A DNA stretch of 64,000 nt from Mycolicibacterium moriokaense (GTDB taxonomy: Bacteria > Actinomycetota > Actinomycetes > Mycobacteriales > Mycobacteriaceae). The translations under genes were made by a program, and so were the position numbers. The stretch lies in assembly GCF_010726085.1 (NCBI RefSeq), contig NZ_AP022560.1:1550001-1614000 (forward strand), given 5' to 3'. The notes under the pieces were generated by a model. That model did no database searches, had not been told where the DNA came from, and worked only from the letters and a program-made list of their open reading frames with translations. Shown here in pieces: positions 8,061 to 16,416 of this stretch (position 1 is its first letter; each line of letters begins with the position of its first letter).

Positions 8061-11000
8061 CGGGCGGCCTCCTGGACGAGATGAATCCGCGAGGTCAGCG
8101 CCAGCTTGGCGTAGACATGGGTGAGGTGCGTCTGCACCGTGCGCGGTGAGATGAAGAGCCGGTCGGCGATCTCCTTGTTGCCGAGCCCTTCTGCCACCAG
8201 CCGAACGACGTCGGCCTCGGTGGGGGTGAGGGACTCCCAGCCGGATGCCGCCCGTTTGCGTTCGCCGCGACCGCGCTGGGCGTAGGCGATGGCTTCCTCG
8301 ATCGACAAAGCCGCCCCTTCAGCCCATGCCCCGCCGAACTCGCCATCGCCCAGTACTTCTCGGGAGGCGGTTACCGCAGGGTCGTAGGCCAGCGCGAACA
8401 CAGGCCATCTGAAGACGGGTCCCATCGACATACGGATAGCGTCGGCAGCGCCGAAGAGTCGGGCGGCGTGGCGGTGGTTGCCCTCAGCCGATGCCGACGC
8501 TCCAAGGGCCTCGAGCGCTTCGGGGACGCGGAAGAAGGCGCCAGTGGTGACCGCGAGCGCCAGGGCGTCATGCGCGTCTCGCGCGGCCTGGTCGGTTTCC
8601 CCTTGCGCCAGCGCCACGTGCGCACGCGCGACAAGGGCATTGAGCCGGTAGTTCCCCGGCATAGCGGCGACGTTTTCGTCGACCCATCGGCGCGCGGCGG
8701 ATAGTTCACCGCATGCGAGCAACGCCAGGGTCATTGGAGTGAGCGCTCTCGTGTAGAGCGTCCGCTGAGGCACCGTGATCCTCATGGCCGCCTCGCACGC
8801 GGCCTTGGCCGCATCGCCATCTCCGGCGGCCAACGCGGTGAGCGCTTCGACAATATGCATTGTGTCGTCGTGTAATCCACCCATTGCCGCGGAGGTTGCG
8901 CGTGCTTCCCTTGCTTTGGCCCACGCTGCCGACAGCTTGCTCTGGAAGGCGAACCAGTTGTTCTCACAGATCAGCGCAAACAGCTCGAGCATGCGCTCGC
9001 CCGCCGCGTGTGCCTCTGCACTGACATCTCGTATCACGGCATCCGCAGCCGCCACGCCGCCGCGCCATCCCCACGCGACCCCAAGCCACACCCGACAATG
9101 TCTCGCCACGAATCCGTCGCCGATCGCCTCGGCAACCGCGAGGCCCTGTTCAGCTGCCTCTGCCGAGGCGAGCGGCTGCCCGGCGACATTCATCGTGACG
9201 GCCAGACAGCTGAGGAAATAGCATTCCTTTGCCCGGTCGCCCAGCGCTCGTGCCATCTCGATAGCGTCGGTGAAATAGGCCTTTGACACATCTGGGCTGT
9301 AATACGCGAGTGCACCGCAAGCGGCCAGGCATGACGCGATCAGAGCCGAATCGCCCACCTCGCGCGCCGCCGCCAGTGCCTCCTCTGCACGCTCCAGGCT
9401 CGCCGGATCGGAGATCCATGCCGTCAAGATGCTCCTGTCGGCAACCGCACGCGTCCATACCGCGGTAGCGACGTCTTCGTCCCGGTAGCGCTCGTCGTTG
9501 AACACGAGATCGAACGCGGCGATGCCCTCACCCATCCTGCCGCGCGTCTCCCATAGCCGCTGCAGTGACGAGATCAATCGCAGCGCCGGCTCGAACTCCG
9601 CGCAGTCGGTGCTCCACGCGTGTGCCGCGAGCAGGTTGCCGGTCTCTCGTTCGGCCCATTTCACGAGATCTTTGTTCTCGAGCGCGGCTGCCGCGACCAC
9701 GTAGTAGTCGCGGTGCCGAGTACGCATCTGACTGGCTTCGCCTGACTCGGCAAGTTTTTCGAGTGCGTACTGGCGGATGGTTTCCAGCAGCCGATAGCGC
9801 ATGGTGCCCGACTCTTCGTCGGCGACGACCAGCGACTTGTCGACGAGAAGGCTGAGCTGGTCGAGGATCTGGAACTGCTCCGTCTCGCTTGTTGCGGCGA
9901 CGGCGCGCGCGGCATCGAAGTCGAATCCATCCATGAACACGCCCAGCCTGCGAAACAGGACTTGCTCGGCTTCCGTCAACAGCGCGTGTGACCAGTCCAC
10001 CGAGGCCCGCAGCGTCTGCTGGCGTCTCATGGTGTTCCGGGCGCCGCCGGTCAGTAGGCGGAATCTGTCGTGAAGGCTGTCGGCGATCTGTCGCAACGAC
10101 AATGCTCGTACGCGCGCGGCGGCCAACTCGATGGCCAGTGGCATCCCGTCGAGGCGCCGGCAGATGTCAGCCACCAGTTCGGTGTCCTCGCCGACGGTGT
10201 GGAAAGTGGGCCGTGCGCGCTGGGCTCGGTCGGTGAACAGCGCGACGGCCTCGTCGTGCACTGACAGCGAGGGAACGCGCCAGGTGACCTCACCCGACAC
10301 CGAGATCGGCTCGCGACTGGTAGCCAGGATCGTCAGGCCCGGGCAGCTGTTCAGCAGACGGGTGATCACATCTCCGCAGGCGTCAAGCAGGTGTTCGCAA
10401 TTGTCCAGCAGCAGAAGAACTCCGCGGTCGCCGATGAACCGCTGCACCGTTTCCAGCGGTGTTCTGCCGAGCTGGTCGGGAAGCCCCAGCGTCCGGGCGA
10501 TGGTCAAGGACACGACGAGGGGATCGGCGATCGCCGCGAGGTCGACCCACCACACGCCGTCGACGAATTCGTCTGAGATCTGCGCCGCAACCTCGACGGC
10601 CAGACGCGTCTTACCCGCGCCGCCGGCACCGGTAAGGGTCACGAGGCGGTTGTCGACCACCAACTGCCGCACTTCTTCGACCTGACCGGCGCGCCCGACG
10701 AATGTTGTCAGCTGTGCCGGGAGATTGTGTGAGCGAGTGTTTTTCGCGGTGCGCAGTGGTGGGAACTCATTGCGGATATCGGGGTGGCAGAGCTGCACGA
10801 TGCGTTCGGGTTTGGGTAAATCGCGAACGGCGTGCGTACCGAGTTCGGCTAACCACGCATCCTCGGGAAGCCGATCGCACACCAAATCCGTTGTGGTGCC
10901 GGATAGCACCGTCTGTCCGCCGTGCGCCAGATCGCGAATGCGTGCCGTGCGGTTGATCGTCGGCCCGATGTAGTTGGACTCGTCGCGCAGTTGGACCTCG

Positions 11001-11335
11001 CCGGTGTGCAAACCGATGCGCAAACGGATCGGGGCCAGTGGTGCGCGCTGCAGCTCCAGTGCGCATGCGATCGCGTCGCTCGCACGTCCGAAGGCGACGA
11101 CGAAGCTGTCCCCCTCACCCTGTTCGATCGGGCGTACGCCGCCATGGCTGGGCACGATCTCGGCCAGAACGCGGTCGAGGTTCGCGAACGCGGCCGTCAT
11201 CTCGTGTGGCTGGGTCTCCCACAGCGGAGTCGAGCCCTCGACGTCTGCCAGCAGCAGCGTCACCGTCCCGGTCGGTACGAGTTCGCTCACGCCAAGATCG
11301 CTCCAGTTCAGCATGGCTGCGTCAGTTTCGCTCAT
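8051..11335 (-). CDS. class III cyclase-like / NTPase / LuxR-HTH regulator
   Basis: 1094 residues from the MSETDAAM start; 12 further in-frame codons exist upstream. Order: cyclase homology domain (~20-185), with likely metal aspartates Asp31 (LLADVEGST) and Asp76 (GEGDSF); STAND-type NTPase with Walker A GAGGAGKT (~236-243) and Walker B VLLLLDNCEH (~306-314); a long helical, TPR-like region; and a C-terminal LuxR HTH (LTPTEADVV...NKEIADRLFISPRTVQTH). This matches the mycobacterial Rv0386/Rv1358/Rv2488c family. The substrate-determining positions read Gln72 and Asn121 rather than Lys/Asp, so nucleotide cyclase activity may be weak or altered. Probably a cytoplasmic signal-responsive transcription factor; ligand unknown. 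Confidence 0.9.
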   Translation of the reverse strand: MSETDAAMLNWSDLGVSELVPTGTVTLLLADVEGSTPLWETQPHEMTAAFANLDRVLAEIVPSHGGVRPIEQGEGDSFVVAFGRASDAIACALELQRAPLAPIRLRIGLHTGEVQLRDESNYIGPTINRTARIRDLAHGGQTVLSGTTTDLVCDRLPEDAWLAELGTHAVRDLPKPERIVQLCHPDIRNEFPPLRTAKNTRSHNLPAQLTTFVGRAGQVEEVRQLVVDNRLVTLTGAGGAGKTRLAVEVAAQISDEFVDGVWWVDLAAIADPLVVSLTIARTLGLPDQLGRTPLETVQRFIGDRGVLLLLDNCEHLLDACGDVITRLLNSCPGLTILATSREPISVSGEVTWRVPSLSVHDEAVALFTDRAQRARPTFHTVGEDTELVADICRRLDGMPLAIELAAARVRALSLRQIADSLHDRFRLLTGGARNTMRRQQTLRASVDWSHALLTEAEQVLFRRLGVFMDGFDFDAARAVAATSETEQFQILDQLSLLVDKSLVVADEESGTMRYRLLETIRQYALEKLAESGEASQMRTRHRDYYVVAAAALENKDLVKWAERETGNLLAAHAWSTDCAEFEPALRLISSLQRLWETRGRMGEGIAAFDLVFNDERYRDEDVATAVWTRAVADRSILTAWISDPASLERAEEALAAAREVGDSALIASCLAACGALAYYSPDVSKAYFTDAIEMARALGDRAKECYFLSCLAVTMNVAGQPLASAEAAEQGLAVAEAIGDGFVARHCRVWLGVAWGWRGGVAAADAVIRDVSAEAHAAGERMLELFALICENNWFAFQSKLSAAWAKAREARATSAAMGGLHDDTMHIVEALTALAAGDGDAAKAACEAAMRITVPQRTLYTRALTPMTLALLACGELSAARRWVDENVAAMPGNYRLNALVARAHVALAQGETDQAARDAHDALALAVTTGAFFRVPEALEALGASASAEGNHRHAARLFGAADAIRMSMGPVFRWPVFALAYDPAVTASREVLGDGEFGGAWAEGAALSIEEAIAYAQRGRGERKRAASGWESLTPTEADVVRLVAEGLGNKEIADRLFISPRTVQTHLTHVYAKLALTSRIHLVQEAARHV

Positions 11336-11437
11336 GCTAGCCAGCCTGCGGCGGTTACGGCTGACAAACATCAGCGCCGGCGCGTAGATGGCGTCCGCGA
11401 GGGGTCGTAGATTGCCCGCAGTCTCGGCTCAGTACGG

Positions 11438-11992
11438 CTAGGCGCTGAAGTCGACTTCCGCTGTCGTGACTGTGCCTGCGGTGCGGCCCGGCGCGCTCTG
11501 GAAGTTCCAGTACAGGTTCGTGTGCGCGATGACCTGCTCCGGTGGCGGGGCGCCCCACGGCGACTTGTCGCCGGTGGTGTGAGCATCGCTGACGAGGGTG
11601 GCGTCGTAGCCGCGGACGAATGCGCCGTGCAGGGTCGAGCGTACGCACGCATCGGTCTCCGCGCCGACAACCACCAGCTTGCCTACACCGAGTTCCGACA
11701 GCACACCCTCGAGCGAGGTGTCCTCGAAGGAGTCGCCGTAGTTCTTCTCGACGAGTGGTTCACTCTCGCTCGGCACTAGCTCGGGGACGATCTGCCAGCT
11801 CTCGGTACCCCTCGGCAATTCGTCGTCAGCGTGTTGAACCCACACCACCGGGACGCCCTCCCGTCTGGCTCGGTCGACCACCGTGCTTATGTTGGCGACG
11901 ACCGAATCACGTTGGAACGCCTGCTCGACGACGCCGTTCTGCACATCGATCACTAGAAGTCCGGTGTTCGGGCGGTTGGGAATCGTGGTCAT
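11438..11992 (-). CDS. isochorismatase-like cysteine hydrolase
   Basis: 184 residues. The catalytic triad of the family is visible: Asp16 (LLVIDVQNG), Lys83 (LVEKNYGD) and Cys116 (VVGAETDACVRST), preceded by the usual cis-peptide region. Family members hydrolyse amides or vinyl ethers (nicotinamidase, N-carbamoylsarcosine amidase, isochorismatase), and specificity is not evident here. The start at MTTIPNRP follows eight in-frame codons that lack similarity. It lies downstream of hsp20 on the same strand but is separated from it by a strong stem-loop. Confidence 0.9.
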   Translation of the reverse strand: MTTIPNRPNTGLLVIDVQNGVVEQAFQRDSVVANISTVVDRARREGVPVVWVQHADDELPRGTESWQIVPELVPSESEPLVEKNYGDSFEDTSLEGVLSELGVGKLVVVGAETDACVRSTLHGAFVRGYDATLVSDAHTTGDKSPWGAPPPEQVIAHTNLYWNFQSAPGRTAGTVTTAEVDFSA

Positions 11993-12025
11993 AGTGACGA
12001 CGGTACCGAGCCGCATGGGCCGAAA

Positions 12026-12071
12026 CTGCGGACAGATCGCGCGCTAGGGCTGAATCGCGATCTGCCCGCAG
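12026..12071. terminator. stem-loop downstream of hsp20
   Basis: Arms CTGCGGACAGATCGCG and CGCGATCTGCCCGCAG pair over 16 nt with one mismatch around a 14-nt loop. It starts 15 nt beyond the hsp20 stop codon on the minus strand and precedes the isochorismatase-like gene, so it probably ends the heat-shock transcript. Confidence 0.6.
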
Positions 12072-12085
12072 CCTCGATCGTGCGG

Positions 12086-12538
12086 TTACGCGGAATCGAC
12101 GGTGGTCGCCTCAATCGAGTGCTGGCGGCCCCCGTGCGCGACCTCGATCTTGCGCGGCTTGGCCTTCTCGGCGATCGGGATCGTCACGGAAAGCACACCG
12201 TTCTCGTACGTCGCCGAAATCGCGTCCGCATCAACGCCTTCGCCCAGCGAAAGCTGCCTGCGGTAGGTGCCGAAGAACCTCTCGTTGGCAAGCCACTGGA
12301 CCGAATCGTCCGACCGAGCGGTGCGATGTGCCGAGATCGTGAGGGTGCCATTGTCAACGTTGACGTCGACCGACCCCGGGTCGACACCCGGAAGATCGGC
12401 GGTCAGCAGGTAATGGTCATCGATCTTGCACAGGTCCATCGGCATGAAACGAGGGGCGCGATTTGATCCGGTCTGTGCTGCACTCAGCAGTCCCCGGGTC
12501 AAGGCATCAAGGTCGCTGAACGGATCAAAACGGAGCAC
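12086..12538 (-). CDS. Hsp20/alpha-crystallin small heat-shock protein (18-kDa antigen type)
   Basis: 150 residues. The alpha-crystallin domain spans ~35-130: FMPMDLCKIDDHYLLTADLPGVDPGSVDV, then ENGVLSVTIPIAEKAKPRKIEV, the A-x-x-x-n-GVL motif and basic tail typical of mycobacterial Hsp18-like proteins. It holds unfolding proteins in a refoldable state in the cytoplasm. GTG start with a very strong Shine-Dalgarno (AGGAGGTGG, 6 nt upstream). A perfect CIRCE element lies 70 bp upstream, so HrcA repression released by heat is the likely control. Confidence 0.93.
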   Translation of the reverse strand: MLRFDPFSDLDALTRGLLSAAQTGSNRAPRFMPMDLCKIDDHYLLTADLPGVDPGSVDVNVDNGTLTISAHRTARSDDSVQWLANERFFGTYRRQLSLGEGVDADAISATYENGVLSVTIPIAEKAKPRKIEVAHGGRQHSIEATTVDSA

Positions 12539-12563
12539 AGCAATCCACCTCCTACTTTTCAGG

Positions 12564-12582
12564 GCCCGCCACCCTGGCGGGC
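12564..12582 (-). promoter_or_regulatory. 5'-UTR hairpin of hsp20
   Basis: GCCCGCCA and TGGCGGGC form an 8-bp perfect stem with a 3-nt loop in the untranslated leader, ending about 10 nt before the Shine-Dalgarno. It does not itself mask the ribosome site. It may stabilise the messenger or stack with another structure; function is unproven. Confidence 0.5.
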
Positions 12583-12608
12583 GACTAAATCACTGTGCAC
12601 CTGCGATG

Positions 12609-12635
12609 TTAGCACTCTCATATCGAGAGTGCTAA
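12609..12635. promoter_or_regulatory. CIRCE operator (HrcA binding site)
   Basis: The sequence TTAGCACTC-N9-GAGTGCTAA matches the CIRCE consensus at every arm position. It lies between the HxlR gene stop and the hsp20 start, in the hsp20 promoter region. HrcA is known to bind this element in groEL/groES and some small heat-shock promoters. No HAIR (HspR) element is seen beside it. Confidence 0.95.
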
Positions 12636-12646
12636 CAAATTTCGGG

Positions 12647-13534
12647 CTAAATTTGCACCGCTTCGACGCTTGAACCCTGCAGCGGCGCCGCGCACTGATC
12701 GCACGTCAGGACCAACTCGAAGGGGTCGCCGCACGGCGTGTGGGTGAGGGTCACCGCTGGCCCTTCGGGCGCCTGATACCACCGCTGCGCCCACGCCAGG
12801 GCGGTCACCAGGACCGGGAACAGCGCGCGGCCCTTCTCGGTCAGTTGGTACCTGTTGTTCGACATCGCGAACACCCCGTTCGCGGTGAAGATCGACAGCC
12901 GGTCGGCGATCGACCCGGGCGGGGCGCCGAGCTGGGTCTGGAAATCGGTGAACCGGCTCATCCCGACGAACGCCGCGACCAGGAGTGCGAAACCCCAGCG
13001 GTTGCCCATGATGCTCATCGTCTGCGGGAACAGTCCGGCCGCCGGGTCGGACTCGGAGCGCCGCCGCGTCGTCGCCACCGGGATCGAGCGCGACCACGAG
13101 CCACTCGGCCCCCATTGTGCGACAACGCCTTTCTCGTTCGCCGGCTCACCGCACGAACCGCACATGACGACCGGGGTGAAGTCGCCGCCGCACGCGGTGT
13201 GGTGCATGGCGGGTAGGGGATCGACGTGCTCGGGCACCCAGTGGCGCTCCCATTCCCAGATCGACACCAGCACCGGCCACAGCGACCGGCATCGCTCCGT
13301 GGGGATGTACTCCGACCGCCGCGGCTTCGACTGGTAGGACCGACGTTCGAGCAGCCCCTCGTCGGTCAGCGAGCGCAGCCGTGCGGTGAGCACCGAGTTC
13401 GAGATGGGCAGGCACGTACGGAAATCGCCGTATCGGGTGGCCCCGAGCAGGGCCTGCTGGATGACCAGCAGCGTCCATTCGTCGCCGAGCAGGCCCAACA
13501 TCCGCGCGACGGCGTTGGGACCCGGCTCGGTCAT
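12647..13534 (-). CDS. HxlR-family transcriptional regulator with two winged-helix domains
   Basis: 295 residues holding two HxlR domains. The first (residues ~8-105) reads MLGLLGDEWTLLVIQQALLGATRYGDF...ISNSVLTARLRSLTDEGLLERR. The second (~165-255) reads MSIMGNRWGFALLVAAFVGMSRFTDF...APPGSIADRLSIFTANGVF. Each is followed by a Cys-containing tail (CGSCGEP; CDQCAAP) that could bind metal. Typical HxlR proteins are ~110-residue dimers, so this is probably a fused pseudo-dimer. It abuts the carotenoid oxygenase stop directly, so it is likely the local regulator of that operon. Confidence 0.88.
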   Translation of the reverse strand: MTEPGPNAVARMLGLLGDEWTLLVIQQALLGATRYGDFRTCLPISNSVLTARLRSLTDEGLLERRSYQSKPRRSEYIPTERCRSLWPVLVSIWEWERHWVPEHVDPLPAMHHTACGGDFTPVVMCGSCGEPANEKGVVAQWGPSGSWSRSIPVATTRRRSESDPAAGLFPQTMSIMGNRWGFALLVAAFVGMSRFTDFQTQLGAPPGSIADRLSIFTANGVFAMSNNRYQLTEKGRALFPVLVTALAWAQRWYQAPEGPAVTLTHTPCGDPFELVLTCDQCAAPLQGSSVEAVQI

Positions 13535-15064
13535 CTACAGGCCGATCGCGCCGGCCGCATTGTCGGCGTCTCGCCAGCGTCGCAGCTCCGAACCCGAAGC
13601 CCAGGTGGAGTGCGTTCCGCTGGAGATCCGTTCCGGCAGTGCGAGTTTGCACACCGGACCGTCACCAACCCGGGCCGCGTCGAACACCAGGCAGTACGAC
13701 GCGTCGGTGTTCATGTCGGTGGTCAGCGTCACCAGGTAGCCGTCGTCTTCTGCGCTGCTGCCGACGCGCGGCGCCATCGCGGTCTCACTGCCGTAGACCC
13801 CGTCGCCGAAGGCGAACCGTTCCTCGGCACCGGTGTGCAGGTCGTGCTTGACCAGCCCGTCGAACAGGAACCAGCCCGGCTTGCCCGTCGCGGCGTAGGC
13901 GTAGCGGTACTTGCCGCCCGCGTAGCCGCCGTTGATCATCCCGAATTCGGTGATGGAGTCCGACAATTGCTCCTCGCGCGTCTCGCCGGTGACGAGGTTG
14001 AACCGCCAGCGGTGCAGCCGGGTCTGCAATCCGTCGAGGGACAGGTACCGGAACATCTTCTGGTACATGTTGCCGGTGCCTACCGGCGTGGGATCGCCCT
14101 GGAAGAACCCGTCGAGCACGATCTCGTCGCCGTCCTCGTAGGCGTTGGTGAAGTGCAGCACGAAGGTCGGGTCGGCCTCGAACCACCGGATGTCCTCTGG
14201 TCCGCCGCGGCGCGGGATGACCGCGAACCGTGACGGCATGTCGCGGTGGAAGCCGGGCAGGTGGACGTTGGCTTCCAGCAGCTTGGGGTCCCAGAACAGC
14301 GGGAAGTCGTTGAGGATGGCGTAGTTCTCGGTGAACGCCATGTCGTGGGGGAGTCGCGGGCCCGGCAGCGGAACGTCGGTGAGGTGCACCAGATTATCGG
14401 CCTCGTCGACGACGCCGTAGCGCATGTACGGCGCCTCCTTGCTGTAGGAGAAGAACAGCAGTTCGCCCGTGCGGTCGTCGACCTTCGGGTGAGCCGACAC
14501 CCCCCAGTCGAATGGGAAGCCGCCGTTGAAATTCTCCTTGCCGAGGTTGTTCCCGGAGAACGGGTCGACGCGGTAGAGGTCGCCGCACTGGTAGTGGCTG
14601 GTGAGGGCGGTGCCTCGGTGGACGATGACGTCGGTGCTCGACGCGTCCTTCATCAACGTCCTTGCGCCCCAGCCGTAGTCGCGCTTGGCGATCTGGACGG
14701 GCTCGGCCAGGCCCGGCCACAGCGGGCCGCCCTCCTCGTTCTCCGCGATGAAGCCGTCGGTTTGGACGAACCTGTTGCGGTAGAACGCTTTCCCGTCCCG
14801 GAAGCCGACGATGTGCACCATGCCGTCCCCGTCGAACGGGTGGTAGAACTTCAGCGCGGGATGCAGCGGGTTCTCGGTGTTACGCAGATACACGCCGTCG
14901 AGGTCATGCGGGATCTCGCCCTCGACGGCCTGTAGGTCGTCGGCGTCCCACTCGGTGGTCTGGGGGCGCCACGGCCCGGTGCGGTAGGGGTGGTCGTCAT
15001 CCTCGGGCAAGGTGGACAGGTACTTGCCGACGACCTCGACATTGGCTCCCAAACCTGAAGTCAT
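13535..15064 (-). CDS. carotenoid oxygenase family protein (carotenoid/stilbene cleaving dioxygenase)
   Basis: 509 residues, usual length for the RPE65/lignostilbene dioxygenase family, a seven-bladed propeller with an Fe(II) held by four His. Candidate ligands lie in SAHPKVD, RLPHDMAFTENYAI, FVLHFTNAYEDGDEIVLDG and SSGTHSTW. The N-terminus GPWRPQTTEWDADDL...IPHDLDGVYLRNTENP is diagnostic. The ATG overlaps the upstream thiolase stop (ATGA). The enzyme would cleave a conjugated C=C bond; whether the substrate is a carotenoid or a stilbene/phenylpropanoid is not decided, but linkage to a thiolase suggests that cleavage products enter CoA metabolism. Confidence 0.93.
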   Translation of the reverse strand: MTSGLGANVEVVGKYLSTLPEDDDHPYRTGPWRPQTTEWDADDLQAVEGEIPHDLDGVYLRNTENPLHPALKFYHPFDGDGMVHIVGFRDGKAFYRNRFVQTDGFIAENEEGGPLWPGLAEPVQIAKRDYGWGARTLMKDASSTDVIVHRGTALTSHYQCGDLYRVDPFSGNNLGKENFNGGFPFDWGVSAHPKVDDRTGELLFFSYSKEAPYMRYGVVDEADNLVHLTDVPLPGPRLPHDMAFTENYAILNDFPLFWDPKLLEANVHLPGFHRDMPSRFAVIPRRGGPEDIRWFEADPTFVLHFTNAYEDGDEIVLDGFFQGDPTPVGTGNMYQKMFRYLSLDGLQTRLHRWRFNLVTGETREEQLSDSITEFGMINGGYAGGKYRYAYAATGKPGWFLFDGLVKHDLHTGAEERFAFGDGVYGSETAMAPRVGSSAEDDGYLVTLTTDMNTDASYCLVFDAARVGDGPVCKLALPERISSGTHSTWASGSELRRWRDADNAAGAIGL

Positions 15065-16266
15065 TTCACTCCTCGTACGACGAAACTGACGGTGGTGGCG
15101 GTGCTGCCGCCGAAGTTCAAGGTGCCAAACGTGTTTGCGCCCTCGACCTGGTAGTCGCCCGCGGTGCCGCTGACCTGTTTGGCGGCGTCGAGCAGCATCC
15201 GGATGCCGGTCGCGCCGACGGGATGGCCGCCGCCGATCAGGCCGCCGCTGGGGTTGATGGGCAGTCGGCCACCGATCTCGATCTCGTTGTTCTCGATCGC
15301 TTTCCACGATTCGCCGGGTCCGGTGAGGCCGATGTGGTCGATGGCGAGGTACTCGCTCGGGGTGAAGCAGTCGTGGACCTCGAAGCCGTCGACGCCGTCG
15401 AGGGTGACCTTGGCGCGGTCCAGCGCGTCGAGCACCGCCCGTCGCACGTGCGGCATGACGTACGGATCGTCGGCGGAGCGGTCGAGTTTCTGCTGCAGAC
15501 CGAGACCGACGGTGCGGTGGCCCCAGCCGTCGACCCGCCCGATCGGACGCGCGTCGGGGTGGTCGCGCAACCAGTCGTCGGTGACGAGGACGATCCCGGC
15601 GGCGCCGTCGGTCATCTGGCTGCAGTCGAAGCGACGCAGCCGGCCTTCGACGATCGGGTTGGTGGCGTCGTCGTCGGTCAGCGGATCGGGCACCGTCCAA
15701 TCGCGGGTCTGCGCGTTCGGGTTCCTGCGCGCGTTGGCGAAGTTGAGTTGGGCGATGGCGCGCAGATGCGTCGCGTCGATGCCGTAGCGCCGGTCGTATT
15801 CGGCGGCGACGTGGTCGAACATGTGCGGCCACATGTACTTGGCATCGGCGCCCTCGTGGTCGGTCCACGCGGCGGCGCCGAGGTACTGGGCGGCGGTGTC
15901 TCCGGGCACCGTCTTCTCCAGTTCGACGCCGACGACGAGCGCCGTCCGGTAGGCGCCGGAGCGCAGATCTGCGATGGCTGCGAGCGCGGCGATGCTGCCC
16001 GACGCGCATGCGGCTTCATGCCGCGAGGCGGGGGTGTCCCATAGTCCGCGGTTCACGGTGGCGGGCATGGCGCCGAGGTGTCCCTGCCGGGCGAACATCT
16101 CGCCGAATGCATTGCCCATGTGCACGACCTCGATGTCGGAGGCGTCCACCTTGGCCGCCGACAGCGTCGACTCGACGACCTCGCTGGTCAGGTCGGCGAA
16201 GTCGTGGCCTTCGCGGCTGCGGTTGCGGGCGAAATCGCTCTGATACCCGCCGAGAATCCAGACCAT
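15061..16266 (-). CDS. thiolase (acetyl-CoA acetyltransferase-like)
   Basis: 401 residues. Family features: ILGGYQSDFARNR at the N-terminus, the nucleophile region HEAACASGSIA, NPSGGLIGGGHPVGATG near the C-terminus, and DGFEVHDCFTPSEYLAIDHIG in the NEAF region. The active Cys lies at ACASG; the second Cys of canonical thiolases (CxG) is replaced by LNFGGSTAT, as in SCP2-type thiolases, so it belongs to the SCP2/non-classical branch. It is first in the thiolase-carotenoid oxygenase-HxlR operon. It probably cleaves a 3-ketoacyl-CoA or aryl 3-keto intermediate. Confidence 0.9.
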   Translation of the reverse strand: MVWILGGYQSDFARNRSREGHDFADLTSEVVESTLSAAKVDASDIEVVHMGNAFGEMFARQGHLGAMPATVNRGLWDTPASRHEAACASGSIAALAAIADLRSGAYRTALVVGVELEKTVPGDTAAQYLGAAAWTDHEGADAKYMWPHMFDHVAAEYDRRYGIDATHLRAIAQLNFANARRNPNAQTRDWTVPDPLTDDDATNPIVEGRLRRFDCSQMTDGAAGIVLVTDDWLRDHPDARPIGRVDGWGHRTVGLGLQQKLDRSADDPYVMPHVRRAVLDALDRAKVTLDGVDGFEVHDCFTPSEYLAIDHIGLTGPGESWKAIENNEIEIGGRLPINPSGGLIGGGHPVGATGIRMLLDAAKQVSGTAGDYQVEGANTFGTLNFGGSTATTVSFVVRGVK

Positions 16267-16366
16267 GGCCCTGACGGTACTACAACTAAGAGAGTGACTG
16301 AAGCCCCGCCGGTGGGGGATCGGCCCCGCCGGCTCGAGGTCTGAACCGACGGAACCTCGGCTGAGT

Positions 16367-16382
16367 TGGCGGTCGACCGCCA
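16367..16382. promoter_or_regulatory. perfect 16-bp palindrome in a divergent promoter region
   Basis: TGGCGGTCGACCGCCA is its own reverse complement over all 16 bases. It lies between the divergent thiolase and GAF-ANTAR genes, 35 bp before the latter. A dimeric repressor site is plausible; no known consensus matches. Confidence 0.4.
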
Positions 16383-16416
16383 CCCCAGCCTGCCTTGAAC
16401 ATGCCCACTCAGATGC

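Noticed and set aside
15065..16009. N-terminal extension of the carotenoid oxygenase frame through the thiolase gene
   Set aside because: The extension is an Arg-rich shadow of the thiolase; the true start is the ATG that overlaps the thiolase stop.
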